Source: Fragilariopsis cylindrus CCMP1102
Taxonomy: Eukaryota; Bacillariophyta; Bacillariophyceae; Bacillariales; Bacillariaceae
Direction of reading: 5' to 3'
DNA: 64,000 nt
NCBI GenBank assembly: GCA_900095095.1
Contig: FMBT01000012.1
Location: 1 to 64,000, forward strand
Positions 22,674-34,043 of the stretch are shown one piece after another (position 1 is the first letter of the stretch; each line of letters begins with the position of its first letter). Below the pieces are notes generated by a model. The model worked only from the letters and a program-made list of their open reading frames with translations, made no database searches and had not been told where the DNA came from. The translations under genes were made by a program, and so were the position numbers.

Positions 22674-24615
22674 TCACATCTCGTCAGATTTAGAAGCATC
22701 CATCTCGTCAGATTTAAATATTCCAGATTCGAATCCAGATAAGTAGCTAGCTGTTGACGGTCTGCGACTAGCACGTCTAAATGTACTATCATCTTTTTTC
22801 TTACTCCGAGACGATTTCCTACTCTTGCGACTTTGAGAAGAATGTCCACTGTTCCGGTTTAGTGGTGCTGATGTGGACGCCGCCATTCGACCAAAATTGG
22901 GAGGTGGGACTGCAGGTAGTGGCTTTGCTCCATTCATAACATGATATTCCACAAACTGTTCTGGTATCTCCTTCAAAGCCTCAGCGATAACCTCGGTTGC
23001 ATTTCCTCCGAATTGCTTAAAACTAACAAAAGTTACAACTTCCCTAGCTATTGGAATACCCCGTGAGTCGCGTAGCATCCCGTTTTTGTCACCACACAAT
23101 TTTTTGACCGAACTGAAGTCATTGTTACCGACACCGATAATTAAGATTGAAAGCGGTGCATCTTCTGCTGCGGTACATATCAAGTCAACTGTCTCTTGTA
23201 ATTCGGTAAAGTCTCCAGCCGTAAACACAACGAGTACCGTGTAGCATGGACGTTTTTTCGACAAACGAATAGTACGAAAGGTAGCCGCTTCGATCAATGC
23301 ATTCAAGGATGCCTCGTCACCTAATGAAAAATCAGTATTTCAACGACGTTATCATCATATGCCTTCAGTAGACTTTTTCCTTCGCACAGTCGCTCTTTCA
23401 TTACATAGCAGTCACGATCCCTGTCATTTATTTTTGCTCCCAACCCCCACAGGGATGAATGCTGGCCTCTGGAAAAATTCTCTGTGATAGTTCCCAGCTT
23501 TTGAATTCCTGCTTGATAATCGTTCAACCAATGGTTCGCAGAAAAATGTAGATTCTCCTCCGTTCCCCATTCCCCATTAGCGACGCTACAATCAATACCA
23601 ATCATCAAATCGAGTGAGGTACCACCACTTAGATATTGTAGCATACTAGGAACAATTATTACAGAAGCGTTGAGAACTTTCAACAGCCCAACCTGTTTTA
23701 ATTTACTACCCCGGAACCACTTTTTCTTTTCCTTCATAACAATAAATACAGGTATGCCACCATCCTTCGATTTTTCAATAATTTCAGCCACCGTCGATTC
23801 GACAAAACCTAGAATAACATGTGTGCTTGAATGCTTTTCATAATCCCATATAGTAATCTTTAGTGGATTGGTCTGATCATCGTTACATAGGAGCTGTAGA
23901 GGTAACCGAGCTTCATTCCAAACTGGATCGAGCGTATATTTAACTACTTCGCTTTTCCATACGATCTCCCAGCTTTGGTCGTCCTTGTTTAGTCGTTCTA
24001 TCCGAAAGTATGGTCTGCACTTATCAAGTACCTTTGACGACCGATCAACTATATCAGTGATAATATTATGATCTTTTACAAGATCTTGACAAGAGAAACG
24101 GAATTCTAAAACTTCACGATTCTCGATGACCTCTTCCCCAATCACGACTAGATATGCATTATCTTTACCCAAAAGTTTCGCTAAGCAATTTCCCTTCGCA
24201 CCCATAAGCTGTCCTAGCGTAAAGACGCAACCCCCTAAGTAATCGTGTTCACCTAAATGGGTTGCATACCTCAAATCTTCATCGTAAACACGTAATACGA
24301 ATGTCTGTTCTTCATGAAAAACAAACTCTGATCGAAATCGATGTTTGAATGTAGGATGAGCACACGAACGAGAAACCTCGGTTCGTCCCATTTCTTCTTC
24401 TTGTCTTCCTGGTAACTTAATTGGGATTCCGTTAGCACCCAAAGCCTCGTATCCGTCAGGGACTTTCCATAAGACACAAAACGCATCCGCTTGACTTAGT
24501 AGGTCTTTTTTGGGAAGATTATGACATTTGATGACCAAATCCAATTTTATTACAGGAGCAGTGGTTCGGGATAACCATGCGAATTTCCGAAGTCTTTTTT
24601 ACCTTTATTCTTCAT
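22674..24615 (-). CDS. Copine-like protein (two C2 domains plus copine vWA)
   Basis: Copines are calcium-dependent phospholipid-binding proteins. C2A spans LDLVIKCHNLPKKDLLSQAD through RFRSEFVFHEEQTFVLRVYDED. C2B spans YFRIERLNKDDQSWEIVWKSE through LKITIWDYEKHSSTHVI. The vWA/copine domain begins LDLMIGIDCSVANGEWG and continues HSSLWGLGAKI, CYTVLVVFTAGDF, APLSILIIGVG and REVVTFVSFKQFG. A Ser/Lys/Arg-rich tail closes the protein. The MIDAS-like DxSxS site reads DCSVA, so its third position is replaced. One frame step lies near 23310 (VEI to DFSLGDEAS). The start at 24615 (MKNKGKKDFGNSHGYPEP) also needs one step; the N-terminus is therefore tentative. Confidence 0.85.
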
Positions 24616-25107
24616 AATTATATTGTGTTGTGTAGTAGTCGTGTCTGTAAATTATAATATACACTACTTGTAGACCGAAAAGCTCAAATATCGAACACCC
24701 CCAGCATCACACACCAGAAAATGAACTGATCCTATCCTAACAGTTGTTTTGTTTTGTCGTACTGTGTAGTATCATACTATAGCTTCGATCGTCTTTGCTT
24801 ATCCATTGTCATTCGACATGTACTGTACGTGTCTTTCTGTTTCGATGTCGTTTTAGAAAATAAAAATAATCATACTAAGTTAGCAGTAATAAAGCATAAA
24901 AATAAATACATTCAACATGAATACCGGCGATACTCTAGGGTCGCGTCATTCACTAATAACTCGTGACTTGTGGCGCGCCAATTTAGAAAGCAAAAATCTG
25001 TAGAACCACACAAAAAAATCTAAAAGTGGACGACATCGAATCGAAAGAAATAATAATTACAAATAAAAGCAATCAATCAAAGTAGATTGCTAAAAGAGCC
25101 AGATACC
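24616..25107. promoter_or_regulatory. Divergent region, copine / RsmB-type gene
   Basis: 492 bases between divergent genes. Contains an 8-base palindrome GGCGCGCC at about 24973-24980, like the GC blocks near 4375 and 54055. A promoter role is inferred from position. Confidence 0.4.
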
Positions 25108-26737
25108 ATGCCGTCGCAAATGAACCGACATACCTTGTTTTCATTACCATCACTACTATGTCTTTTGTTTGCGGTCTTTGCCTGCATTCTGGATGAATGC
25201 GATGGATTGACGACTAATATATCACACATCGAGCTGTAGCAGTATTTGCTTTGATGGAAAGTATGAAACGGAATCAAAAGTTTGCAATACGTGTTCTTGA
25301 ACAGGATCCCAGCATATTTGAATCTAGATCAACGAGATCGTGCCTTTGCTAGAAATTTACTATCAACTACAGAACGTAGAATGGGACAAATTGATCAAGT
25401 TATAAAAAGTTTTGCTCACAAAAAAGAAGACAAGAAAAAGAATACAAAAATTCGCCCACATGATATTCTTTGTGAAGCAGCGCTACGGATAGGTGCGACT
25501 CAGATATTATTCCTAGATGTTCCTACATATGCAGCAGTTTCTGAAACAGTAGAAGCATTAAAAAATCATCCCAAAGTTAAGGTATCGAAGGCGCAGATTA
25601 GTTATGTTAACGCTGTTTTAAGAAATATTGATAGAGAAGGAAAATCTAGACTGGATGCGACCTCAACACTTGCCAACGTAGACACATGGCTTGCTGATCA
25701 GTGGATTCAAACGTACGGTAAGGAAACAACAGAGAAAATGGTAGGAGCAGCCATGTCTCAATCTCCGGTGTTCATCACAGTCAATCATAATCATCAAGAC
25801 AATTCAGAAACGAAACAGCAGGATACAATTCTTGATAGATCGGAAAGCATTAGGGATGTGTTTACGTCGATTGCCGGCGAAGAGGAAGACGACGACGACG
25901 ATTTCGAACAAGTAGAAGTAGAAGCAGAACTGCTTCCAATTGGATCTATTAGAATACCTGCTATCGTTGGTGGAAGTGTATCAAAGTGGCCACTTTATGA
26001 TGATGGTGCCTGGTGGGTTCAAGATGTTAGCGCAACACTACCAGCAATAGCACTATTCAATAGCTTTATGCATAAACGGGGGAAAACAGCCAAAAGATAT
26101 TCACGTTGTAGATCTATGCAGTGCTCCTGGTGGAAAGACAGCACAATTGTGTTCGATGGGTTTTGGTAAGGTTGATGCCGTAGAAATTAGTAAACGCCGG
26201 AGTCGATCACTACATCAAAATCTAAAAAGACTCGGGATGGAAAAGTTGTGCAATGTCTGCGTCGAGGATGGGACAAAGTTTCAGCCATACATATCAGAGA
26301 ACGACGACGGAGTCCAAGGAGTATTGGTGGACGCTCCTTGTAGCGCTACTGGTCTTGGAAGTCGACGTCCCGATGTCCTTCGAAAGTCAATTAATCTCGA
26401 TGAACTTATATCAATACAACGAGAACTAGTTGTCCATGCAGCAAATAATATTCTAGATGTTGGAGGTGTTTTGGTGTACGCAACATGTTCATTATTGAAA
26501 CAAGAAGGGGAGGATCAAGTCGATTGGTTACTCTCTCAAGATGTGACAGGGAAAGATGAAAATACGGAACTATTATCCAGCACATTAGAGACTATACCTT
26601 TTGAAGTCGGAGAAATACCTGGATTCGATGATTGTATTGATGAAAAGGGTTGGCTTCGGGTTATACCAGGCGTTCTTCCTGGGTCACTGCAATTTTGTGA
26701 CGGTTTTTTTGTAGCTAGAATGAGGAAAATAGCATAA
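25108..26737 (+). CDS. RsmB-type 16S rRNA m5C methyltransferase, secretory/plastid presequence
   Basis: This is a NOL1/NOP2/Sun-family methyltransferase with the NusB-like N-terminal domain of RsmB, the enzyme making m5C967 in bacterial 16S rRNA. From ATG 25108 there is a signal-peptide-like leader (LFSLPSLLCLLFAVFACIL), fitting plastid import. The NusB-like region follows: RAVAVFALMESMKRNQ, LNLDQRDRAFARNLL, RRMGQIDQVI and YVNAVLRNIDREGK. The catalytic domain has WWVQDVSATLPA, VVDLCSAPGGKTAQLC (SAM motif), VEDGTKFQ, GVLVDAPCSATGLGSRRPD (PC motif with catalytic Cys), VLVYATCSLLKQEGE (TC motif) and the closing FCDGFFVARM. An acidic insertion lies mid-protein. Frame steps occur near 25227, 25305 and 26100. 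Confidence 0.88.
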
Positions 26738-28998
26738 TAGTTACTAGTTTCAGAAGTCTACGCACATCAAGTCTCTAGTCTAACTTACGTAAATACCTGT
26801 TGTGCTAATCGGAAATTTGTTGCTTTTGACAGCATGCAATGGTTAACTTAGACTTTCCAAGGTCCTTAACTGATTATATCTCTATTTGTAGTGTTTATAC
26901 AATAAGTACTGTGCACATCTATACCGCTGGGCTTAGTTATGTTATGTTGCCTTTCCTCTCACACTATTCTAATATGATCTGGGTTTTTTTCAGGAATTTA
27001 CCAACTGATTGATTGATTGTTGATGACAAGATCTGTATGTAGTGAAGACTGAACAAATTATTGCAAAAAGCTGCAGGTGTGTCTATCTTTCACAAGATGG
27101 TCATACAACAACAGATTTCCAATAAGTGTCAGATTTGTGTCAGATAGGTGGTGGTAGGGGGGGGGGGGGGGTTACAAGCTTCCCTCTCTTGAAATAAGAA
27201 CCTGGAAAAGTTATACATCATTCCATTGCATAAAATACATACCAGATAGCACACATGTTCTGGGTATGATGTACTTCTTGTACCCTATGCTGGACAACAG
27301 TAACTCAACAGTCACTGGTCAATACACCAGTCAACCTGTCTTTGTACTTAAAATAATAAACTGATAACATCATAATAATGTGGTGAGGGGGGAGACAACA
27401 TAAAAGGGGTGCTCCATCCAGCAACATGGATGTGCAGCAGGCAGTAGCAGCACTTATTAATTATTGTGGGACCTAATATTAATCAGTACTAACATACTCT
27501 GAACATGAAGAAGGCATATTAAATACAATTGTAAGATTAGGGGGATTAAGTATTCCTCACTCCTCACGATTCCTCACGATTCCTCACAATCCCCCATGAC
27601 AAGGATGAAAGTTCCTTTGGGGAAATTTCTATATAGGGTTATATAGCTAGCTGTTGAGGGAGAAATCTTATATCATCACAAGGGGTACATAGAGAGGTGT
27701 GTTTGTTACAATCAAACAATGGACTTAATAATAGATAAAGTAATAATAATAGTATAAAAGTATTTATTAGTGTGATATTATCCAACTGACTTGTCAGTTT
27801 TTAATTTTATGAGAGCCTTGAAAGGGGACCCGTTATCAACGGGTATGTTTGACATGCTATTTGGATGGAAAATAACATCAAGTCTCTTTGTAGAATCGAA
27901 CCACATCACATGAGAGCAATAAAAGCCTCACCTCTATGCCATAGGGCAGACCATTATATCCGTTTGTTTCACATTATTTTGATCTGTTGTGAACGTACGG
28001 TATGTTGTCTTGTTTTGTGTCTCCTTGTTGCTTTGTGATAATATAACTTTAGACTGTTGAGCTGCGGTGTAAAGTACTTTGATATTAAACTAATGTCTAA
28101 AGTTATTATGAGCTATCTATCCTAGCGTCTAACTGGGGCTATTCCCATTACACTTGTCTATTCAATGGGTAGGCAATCTTCCTTACCAAATGGATGATCT
28201 GTGACTGGTATGGCTCACCTGGTTGCAACTGTTGTACTGGGCTGTAGTCTTTATTGTACTGGCTAGTAACGGGGTAACAGTATTACTGTTAGTCCCGCTT
28301 GCTAGTGATTCCAGGATCTTATTCAGTTGTTGTTGTTGTTGTTGTTGTACAAATACAAGTACACTAGTAGTATAGATGTTACTGTGTAACTGCGCATTGT
28401 TTTCAAATCTGAGGTATGATTTTGTGCAAGCAGTCTCACCATGAAGAAATGGGAATTCCAGCACACCACCTAGTTATTATAATTTGGAATTATTTATTAT
28501 TTGAATTACCTGTATTAGAGCTTGCACAAAAAGCTATCAGTTTGTATCTCAGGGCAGCTTTTGCTTTGAGTCTTCAAAATGTCAACCTTGTGCATTAGCC
28601 TCCAAGTGTGTACAACTGGACCCTGTCAGAAGACAAAGGTGAATGCTGCTATACATTATCATCACCAGCGGATCATACTTGTGATGAATATTACTATGAT
28701 GTCACTCATGCCCCATAGTCCTTTTTCACATTTATAAGGAGGCATTTTGTTTTAAAGAGTGCCTTTCAAACCAAAAAACAAGTAGCAGCAGCATGTAGTT
28801 ATCAGTTAGAAGCTAAGTAAATAGAGCATACAGTGTGTTGCTGCTGATTTTTCAAAATAGGAGGATAAAGGTAGTACCAATGAAAACACAACATGCAGCA
28901 AAACATGAAATAAGAAATAACCCTGCTAAGCATTTATTTTACTACTAGTACTGTAGAAAATATATAAAAGATACGCTCAACTTTTGAAGACTAAAAAG
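26738..28998. other. Gene-poor intergenic region, 2.26 kb
   Basis: No open frame here has support from similarity. The region holds a G15 homopolymer (27157-27171), a short tandem series of CCTCAC(GAT)T units (27554-27590) and a TTG run (28325-28348). A 93-codon minus-strand frame at 28183-28464 with seven Gln has no recognisable domain and is not called. Confidence 0.6.
27157..27171. repeat. G15 homopolymer
   Basis: Fifteen consecutive G on the plus strand, preceded by GGTGGTGGTA. Exact length in the genome is uncertain because such runs are often miscalled. Confidence 0.85.
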
Positions 28999-29070
28999 TG
29001 GAGGAGGCAGGAATCGAACCTGCGACTTGTCGCATGCAAAGCGACCACTCTACCCCTGAGTTACACCCCC
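28999..29070 (-). tRNA. tRNA-Ala (anticodon UGC)
   Basis: A 72-base cloverleaf. Acceptor GGGGGTG/CTCCTCC with a G3:U70 pair (the alanine identity element) and discriminator A; D stem ACTC/GAGT; anticodon stem GTCGC/GCGAC with loop TTTGCAT (anticodon TGC); T arm GCAGG-TTCGATT-CCTGC, which includes a canonical B box. CCA is not encoded. A TTTTT pol III terminator follows just past the 3' end (28992-28996 on the complement). There is no intron. Confidence 0.95.
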
Positions 29071-29458
29071 TTTTTAAAGCTGCAATATCTCATAATTTTA
29101 GGTATAAAAATATAAGAATGAAAATTCTCACACTTTTTTCGACAAACTTTAGAAAATGGATTTCTAACTAACTTAATAAAGTAGGAAGAAATAATTCACA
29201 CACCACAGTACTTGTACTTAGTTACTTGCGTTTATAATATGCCTATAACTAAAATACCAACGTTTAGCTATGACTTGACCGCCTAAGGTAATAGTGTGAT
29301 TGTTGCATGACATTTTCCTAGAAAAGAGAATGCCGTATGACGTAAACAGGCTTATATTAGACTATGATTCTTTATTCATGCATCAATATTAGTTAGTTAT
29401 ACCAACGTTTCTATTATCCACCTGCCTCATCATTAATTGTTATGATGCCTATTTTCTC
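29071..29458. other. Intergenic, no gene seen
   Basis: 388 bases upstream of the tRNA and downstream of the TrmB-like gene; AT-rich with no recognisable element. Confidence 0.5.
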
Positions 29459-30976
29459 CTACTTCCTCTTCAGTATCAACTCGTATGTAGATTCTCCAAC
29501 GTTGTCGAACTTAGCTTCAAAATTCGTTAATGCTACAGATTTATCGATCCGTTCTATTGGTCCCACTTTGGCCGATGAAAGATAGGGTAGAGCTAGATTA
29601 TTACTGCTACTACTACTACTACTACTACTACTTGTACGGCCTTGCCAGGAAGAAACATCACTGTCATTCCCAACAAAGTTGGTGCTATTATTGTGGTCGT
29701 AGAAATCATTTGCCATCTCGATCGCTGCTGCAAATTCATCCAAATATACTTCCCAATTTGAACGAATAACCATCGTTTCAACATTCAGCTTTAGAATGAG
29801 AGGAAAGCAAGGATGAGCGTACCATCGTTGCATGAGTCGTTTTTTGGTCGGATACGGATTTGGATAAAGCATGTAGTGATGTGTAATTTTTAAACTGGTT
29901 TCGTTGACTTTGTTGTCAGGCTCGTCTTTCTGGCGGTTGTCACTGTTATTGTTTTCGTCGTCCGTGTCTGTACAGTCGTCAGAGATGGACGTCGTCCAAC
30001 CGTGATCTATACAACATTCCCAGAATTCAACCAGTTCAGCTCGAACGAGGTACGCATTTTCAGATATTTGTTGACAGTACGTTTCGTCGCCTGCTGATGT
30101 GGTATCATCCACATCTCCACAACTATTACCATTACTATCACCAACAACATCACCATCAACATCACCATCACCATCAACATTACCATCAACATCGATATCA
30201 GCTCCCAACGACTGACGATTGTCTTTTGTTTTAGTCAAACGAGAAAAGGATCGATCGACACCAATCACCAAATGATGAGGATATATATCTCTGGCTAGGA
30301 TCTTTGTACTCCTCCCCGTACCACAACCACTATCTAGAACGATGCCATCGTAAACAGTTGTTATACTACTACTATTATTATTATTACTATTATTATCGTT
30401 GTTCATTTCAATCATTTCTAGTAAAACTTTGAAGGCATCTCGTGTGTGAGGAAGAGAGGGTTTTTTGTCCAGGTAAATATCTAACGATCGACACGCTTTA
30501 TGAACAGACGTTTTTAATGTTATCCCCTTTGTTGGCAAACAAATACTATCGTCTATTGTGTACTGGGTGATTTTTCTTCCCAACCTCGTAGATATTGTTG
30601 AAGACGAAGAGCAAGATGATGATGACGAGAAAAGTGATGTCGCCGTTTTTGTTCCTTTAGAAAAGAAGGGTAAAAAAATTGGTACTGGTATTGGCGGCGT
30701 CGTAAACGACGTCGACGTCGATGCTGATGAAGATAAAAACGATGATAATATTGACGATTGTCGTCGTTGTTGTGTCGTGGTGATCATAGTTCCAATATTA
30801 TTTTCTCTTGTTTGTCTTGTTGTTGTTGGTGGTGGTATCCGCAACGAATTAAAGGCAGCAACATGATATCGATGATGATCACTCCAAAATAGATAGACGA
30901 GAAAAGAAAATAAGCGCTTGTTCCGGGGCGGTCGCACGATAATATCCATATGTTTGACAAGAGAAATTCGTGCCAT
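29459..30976 (-). CDS. TrmB-like tRNA (guanine-N7) methyltransferase-type protein
   Basis: One open frame of 505 codons. SAM-binding motif GIVLDSGCGTGRSTKILARD with HLVIGVDRSFSRL, then ENAYLVRAELVEFWE. The diagnostic TrmB stretch is HYMLYPNPYPTKKRLMQRW, followed by HPCFPLILKL and MVIRSNWEVYLDEFAAAIEMA. Bacterial-type TrmB makes m7G46 in tRNA; the algal form with this fold is often organellar. The N-terminal 130 residues are basic, Ser/Thr-rich and low-complexity, compatible with a transit sequence, but no clean signal peptide is visible. There is a (GD/DGDVDGD) repeat insertion in mid-protein and a Ser run near the C-terminus. It is longer than the usual 240 residues because of these insertions. 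Confidence 0.75.
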   Translation of the reverse strand: MARISLVKHMDIIVRPPRNKRLFSFLVYLFWSDHHRYHVAAFNSLRIPPPTTTRQTRENNIGTMITTTQQRRQSSILSSFLSSSASTSTSFTTPPIPVPIFLPFFSKGTKTATSLFSSSSSCSSSSTISTRLGRKITQYTIDDSICLPTKGITLKTSVHKACRSLDIYLDKKPSLPHTRDAFKVLLEMIEMNNDNNSNNNNSSSITTVYDGIVLDSGCGTGRSTKILARDIYPHHLVIGVDRSFSRLTKTKDNRQSLGADIDVDGNVDGDGDVDGDVVGDSNGNSCGDVDDTTSAGDETYCQQISENAYLVRAELVEFWECCIDHGWTTSISDDCTDTDDENNNSDNRQKDEPDNKVNETSLKITHHYMLYPNPYPTKKRLMQRWYAHPCFPLILKLNVETMVIRSNWEVYLDEFAAAIEMANDFYDHNNSTNFVGNDSDVSSWQGRTSSSSSSSSSSNNLALPYLSSAKVGPIERIDKSVALTNFEAKFDNVGESTYELILKRK

Positions 30977-31623
30977 AATATCTATTTGTCGGGATGGTAT
31001 TAGTATTTATTATTCAGTTCAGTATCCAAAGGAAGAGTGATACAGTAGGTCTTACAGTATGGCGATACCGACAATCATTCCGCTGTTCCTACGTAGATCA
31101 AACCGTCGTATCAACCTTATCCCCCCTCTTCGTCAATGCTTGTACGATGTTTTTGTTATTGTCGCAATTTATTATTATATTTTTAGAGTGGTGAGTGTTT
31201 TCCAACTTCCAAGTAAAGAAAATAAAAATTTACTATTTTGAATATTCTGCGGTGTACACTCGCTTCTTTTCACGATGAACGTTAAATAAAAATTAATTAA
31301 CGAAAGTCAAAATATTTTTATTTTATGCGCTGTTTCCTAATAATACGGACAACGGTACACGTAGAACGTGCACCTCGATAACCATACAATCTTTCTCACA
31401 ATTTGAACGTCGAAACATTTCGATTTTCATTCACCGAAACACGCTGGGGTGAACAGGTCAGTAGTAAAAATCCCATGTGAGTGATATTAAATCCTACGGC
31501 GCGGTAGCATTTGTTTTGCGTATCGCTGTATTTCAGTCGTATTCATGTTATTACATAATATTATCTTGTTCCCACCGCAAACGAGTCATATACAATTCCT
31601 AATACAGCAATAACAATCATAAT
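30977..31623. other. Divergent intergenic region
   Basis: Upstream of both the TrmB-like gene (minus) and the GST-like gene (plus). AT-rich; no convincing gene or motif. Confidence 0.5.
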
Positions 31624-32508
31624 ATGTCAGGTGACGCAACAGCAACATTCTTCGCAGCCACAAAGGCAGCAGGGACGACAGTCGAAGTAGACTTTGGTGA
31701 TAAGACCACTGCAAAGCATGCTATTGGATATTGGTCTATCCGTGGGCTCGGAGCACCACTAGCAATGATGATGTGTGCATCTAAGACACCTTTCACTTTA
31801 TTTTTATATGATATTGTAGAAAAGGGAGAAGCCGGATGGAATAGTGATTACTTTTCTGCCAAAGGTGAATATATTAAGGAATATAAGCAACCGTTATGGA
31901 ATCTTCCATTTTGTGTCGATCGGGAAAATAAAGAAATTATTGTCCAGACCAATGCAATTTTTGCACACCTTGGTCGTGCATGTGGTATGTTCGGTGATAA
32001 TGCTATTGCAGCATCTAAATGCGAACAACTACTTGGTGAAATATACGATTTACGTTGTGTAATGTCCGGGTATGCATACGGTGGAGGGGAAGTTGAAGCT
32101 GTTATTTCTGCCGGTAAGAAACATTTCCGTAAACTCGAACAATGGATGGAAATTCAAGCGGAAAATAGTGACGATGATGTTGTTGTACACTTGGTTGATG
32201 GAAAGTATTCTGCACCGGATTTTCATTTATATCAGATGTTAGATCATTTCGAAGCTCTTGCAAAAGCGAACGATTCAGATTTATATGCCAACAATGACAT
32301 GAAGCGGATGAAGGCATTTAAAGAAGGATTTCAATCATTACCAGAAAATCAATCCTATCTAAAGTCATGGTTACATACGGAATTACCATTTAATAATTGT
32401 ATGGCCGGATTTGGTAGCTTACCAGGACCGAAGACCTATATTCATGGAGAGAGTGCTAAAGATGCTACTTGGAGAGCAAAGGGAGTAGTCGACCTTGTAT
32501 TCCCTTAA
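31624..32508 (+). CDS. Glutathione S-transferase-like protein
   Basis: A single open frame of 294 codons. The N-terminal thioredoxin-like half has AIGYWSIRGLGAPLAMMM (the GYWxIRGLxxPxR pattern of mu/sigma-type GSTs), WNLPFCVDRENKEIIVQTNAIFAHLGR and the acidic loop typical of the glutathione site. The C-terminal helical half includes KCEQLLGEIYDLRCVM and GKYSAPDFHLYQMLDHF (the SxxDFxLYxxL folding motif). About 30 extra residues precede the domain without a clear signal sequence. The Tyr of GYW is the likely glutathione-activating residue, by family knowledge. The C-terminal extension after the helical domain is unusual. Confidence 0.8.
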   Translation: MSGDATATFFAATKAAGTTVEVDFGDKTTAKHAIGYWSIRGLGAPLAMMMCASKTPFTLFLYDIVEKGEAGWNSDYFSAKGEYIKEYKQPLWNLPFCVDRENKEIIVQTNAIFAHLGRACGMFGDNAIAASKCEQLLGEIYDLRCVMSGYAYGGGEVEAVISAGKKHFRKLEQWMEIQAENSDDDVVVHLVDGKYSAPDFHLYQMLDHFEALAKANDSDLYANNDMKRMKAFKEGFQSLPENQSYLKSWLHTELPFNNCMAGFGSLPGPKTYIHGESAKDATWRAKGVVDLVFP

Positions 32509-32777
32509 CTATATTATAAACAAATAATAAATATAAATATATAATCATAATCAATACAACCGCTGCATGCATATGTTCGAAGTAGGTATAAATATTATTT
32601 TTAGTTTCTTACTACTACTACTACTACTACCACTACTACCTTTGGTAGAAATTTTGACTGTACAGTATTCAATGAATTCGTATGATGTACCACCATCGTC
32701 ATAGTAAAAAGATGCACTTCTTTAAACTTCGCACCACCATAAAATGCATCTAGGATAGAACGAATTTTCAGGTGTAG

Positions 32778-34043
32778 CTAAAATGGATTGAAGAATCTGC
32801 CTATTTGTATCATAAAATGTGGGCACAATCTATCATTCATTATCGGATCATCCGGCCAGATCAGGTTTGAAGAGTCTGTCCAATTCTTGACATCATTGAA
32901 TAGATCTCTATGCAACCTGTGGTCTGCGTCCATCGGCCCTTCTAAAATTGGATCTGTATGGCTCCAACCAGAATAGCTAACAAACGAAACATAGTTCTCA
33001 CCTGTCATATGATTTGATAGCTCTTGATGGAACGTTTCCGACACTTCGTATGGAACTGTCTTGTCATCTGTACCATGATATATGTGAATTGGAGGGAGCT
33101 CATTAGACAATATTGGACTTGCTCTTCCCTTAGTATCTCTTGTAGAGCTAAAAATGGATCATATTTGTCCTTTTCAAATCCAAACATGCGATCCATCGTA
33201 TCATCGTTGAATCCATGTCGTCGAAAGCCTTCTGTCATTGCTCTTAGATTGAGTGGAGATGAAATTACCGCAAAGCCTTTCAAATCGGATGGCATCCATT
33301 TTCCGGTCAAATTGTCATCTTCCAGACCCCTTCTTTCCGCCCCAATGACTCTTGTGTTGCCGAAGCGATATTGTTTTCTACTTGTATTCTCCGAATCTTT
33401 TTCAAAACAGCCATCATTGCAACGTGACCACCAGCAGATTGGCCAACAAGAACGATATTGGTTGGATCACCTCCGTATTCTGCTATGTTCTTGAATGTCC
33501 AATCAATTGCCAAATCCACATCATTACCATGTCCGGTATATATACCGACGGATAATTTTGCATATCCGGAATGACAACGACCACCCCAGTGGCTGTTAGA
33601 GCTCTTGCCAATAGAGTTCCCCACATTTTATATCCTATTAGCCAAGCTCCACCCGTACAGAATATAAGGACAGGTGCATTAGATCGACACGTCATTTCTC
33701 CACCACGACCAATACCTTCCCTATCCAGGAGTGGTTCTCGTTGTCCTTCATGTTGTATATCTCGTTGACATGATCTATACACGTCGATTTGCTGTCGGAT
33801 ACTATCATCGGCATACCGAACAGAAACTCGATCGGAAACAACAAAGTAATACCAAGCAAACCTGAAAAATCCGGGAGACAGGCTCACAACGAAGAGAAAA
33901 AGACGGAAACAATTGAATAATGATAATGGTAGGGTCCAACATATAAGTCGGGAGATATAGGACATAATGGAAAGGCATCTACTACATGCGTATCGAAATT
34001 TATTTAATGTACTATGCGGCTGCTCAGTTGCTGTGTTGCTCAT
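32778..34043 (-). CDS. Isoprenylcysteine methylesterase-like alpha/beta hydrolase
   Basis: This resembles ICME, which removes the methyl ester from prenylated protein C-termini. The N-terminus (from 34043) has hydrophobic membrane segments (LICWTLPLSLFNCFRLFLFVV). The hydrolase core has IFCTGGAWLIGYKMWGTLL (oxyanion loop), NIAEYGGDPTNIVLVGQSAGGHV (nucleophile Ser in GQSAG, with the EYGGDP signature of ICME), KGFAVISSPLNLRAMTEGF, IHIYHGTDDKTVPYEVSETF (catalytic Asp) and SYSGWSHTDPILEGPM (catalytic His). It ends QIGRFFNPF. Four open frames are joined by three one-base steps near 33520, 33310 and 33110. Confidence 0.82.

Noticed and set aside
28183-28464. 93-codon minus-strand frame with a Gln run
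   Set aside because: No family feature; the Gln run is a TTG microsatellite and the rest is not protein-like.
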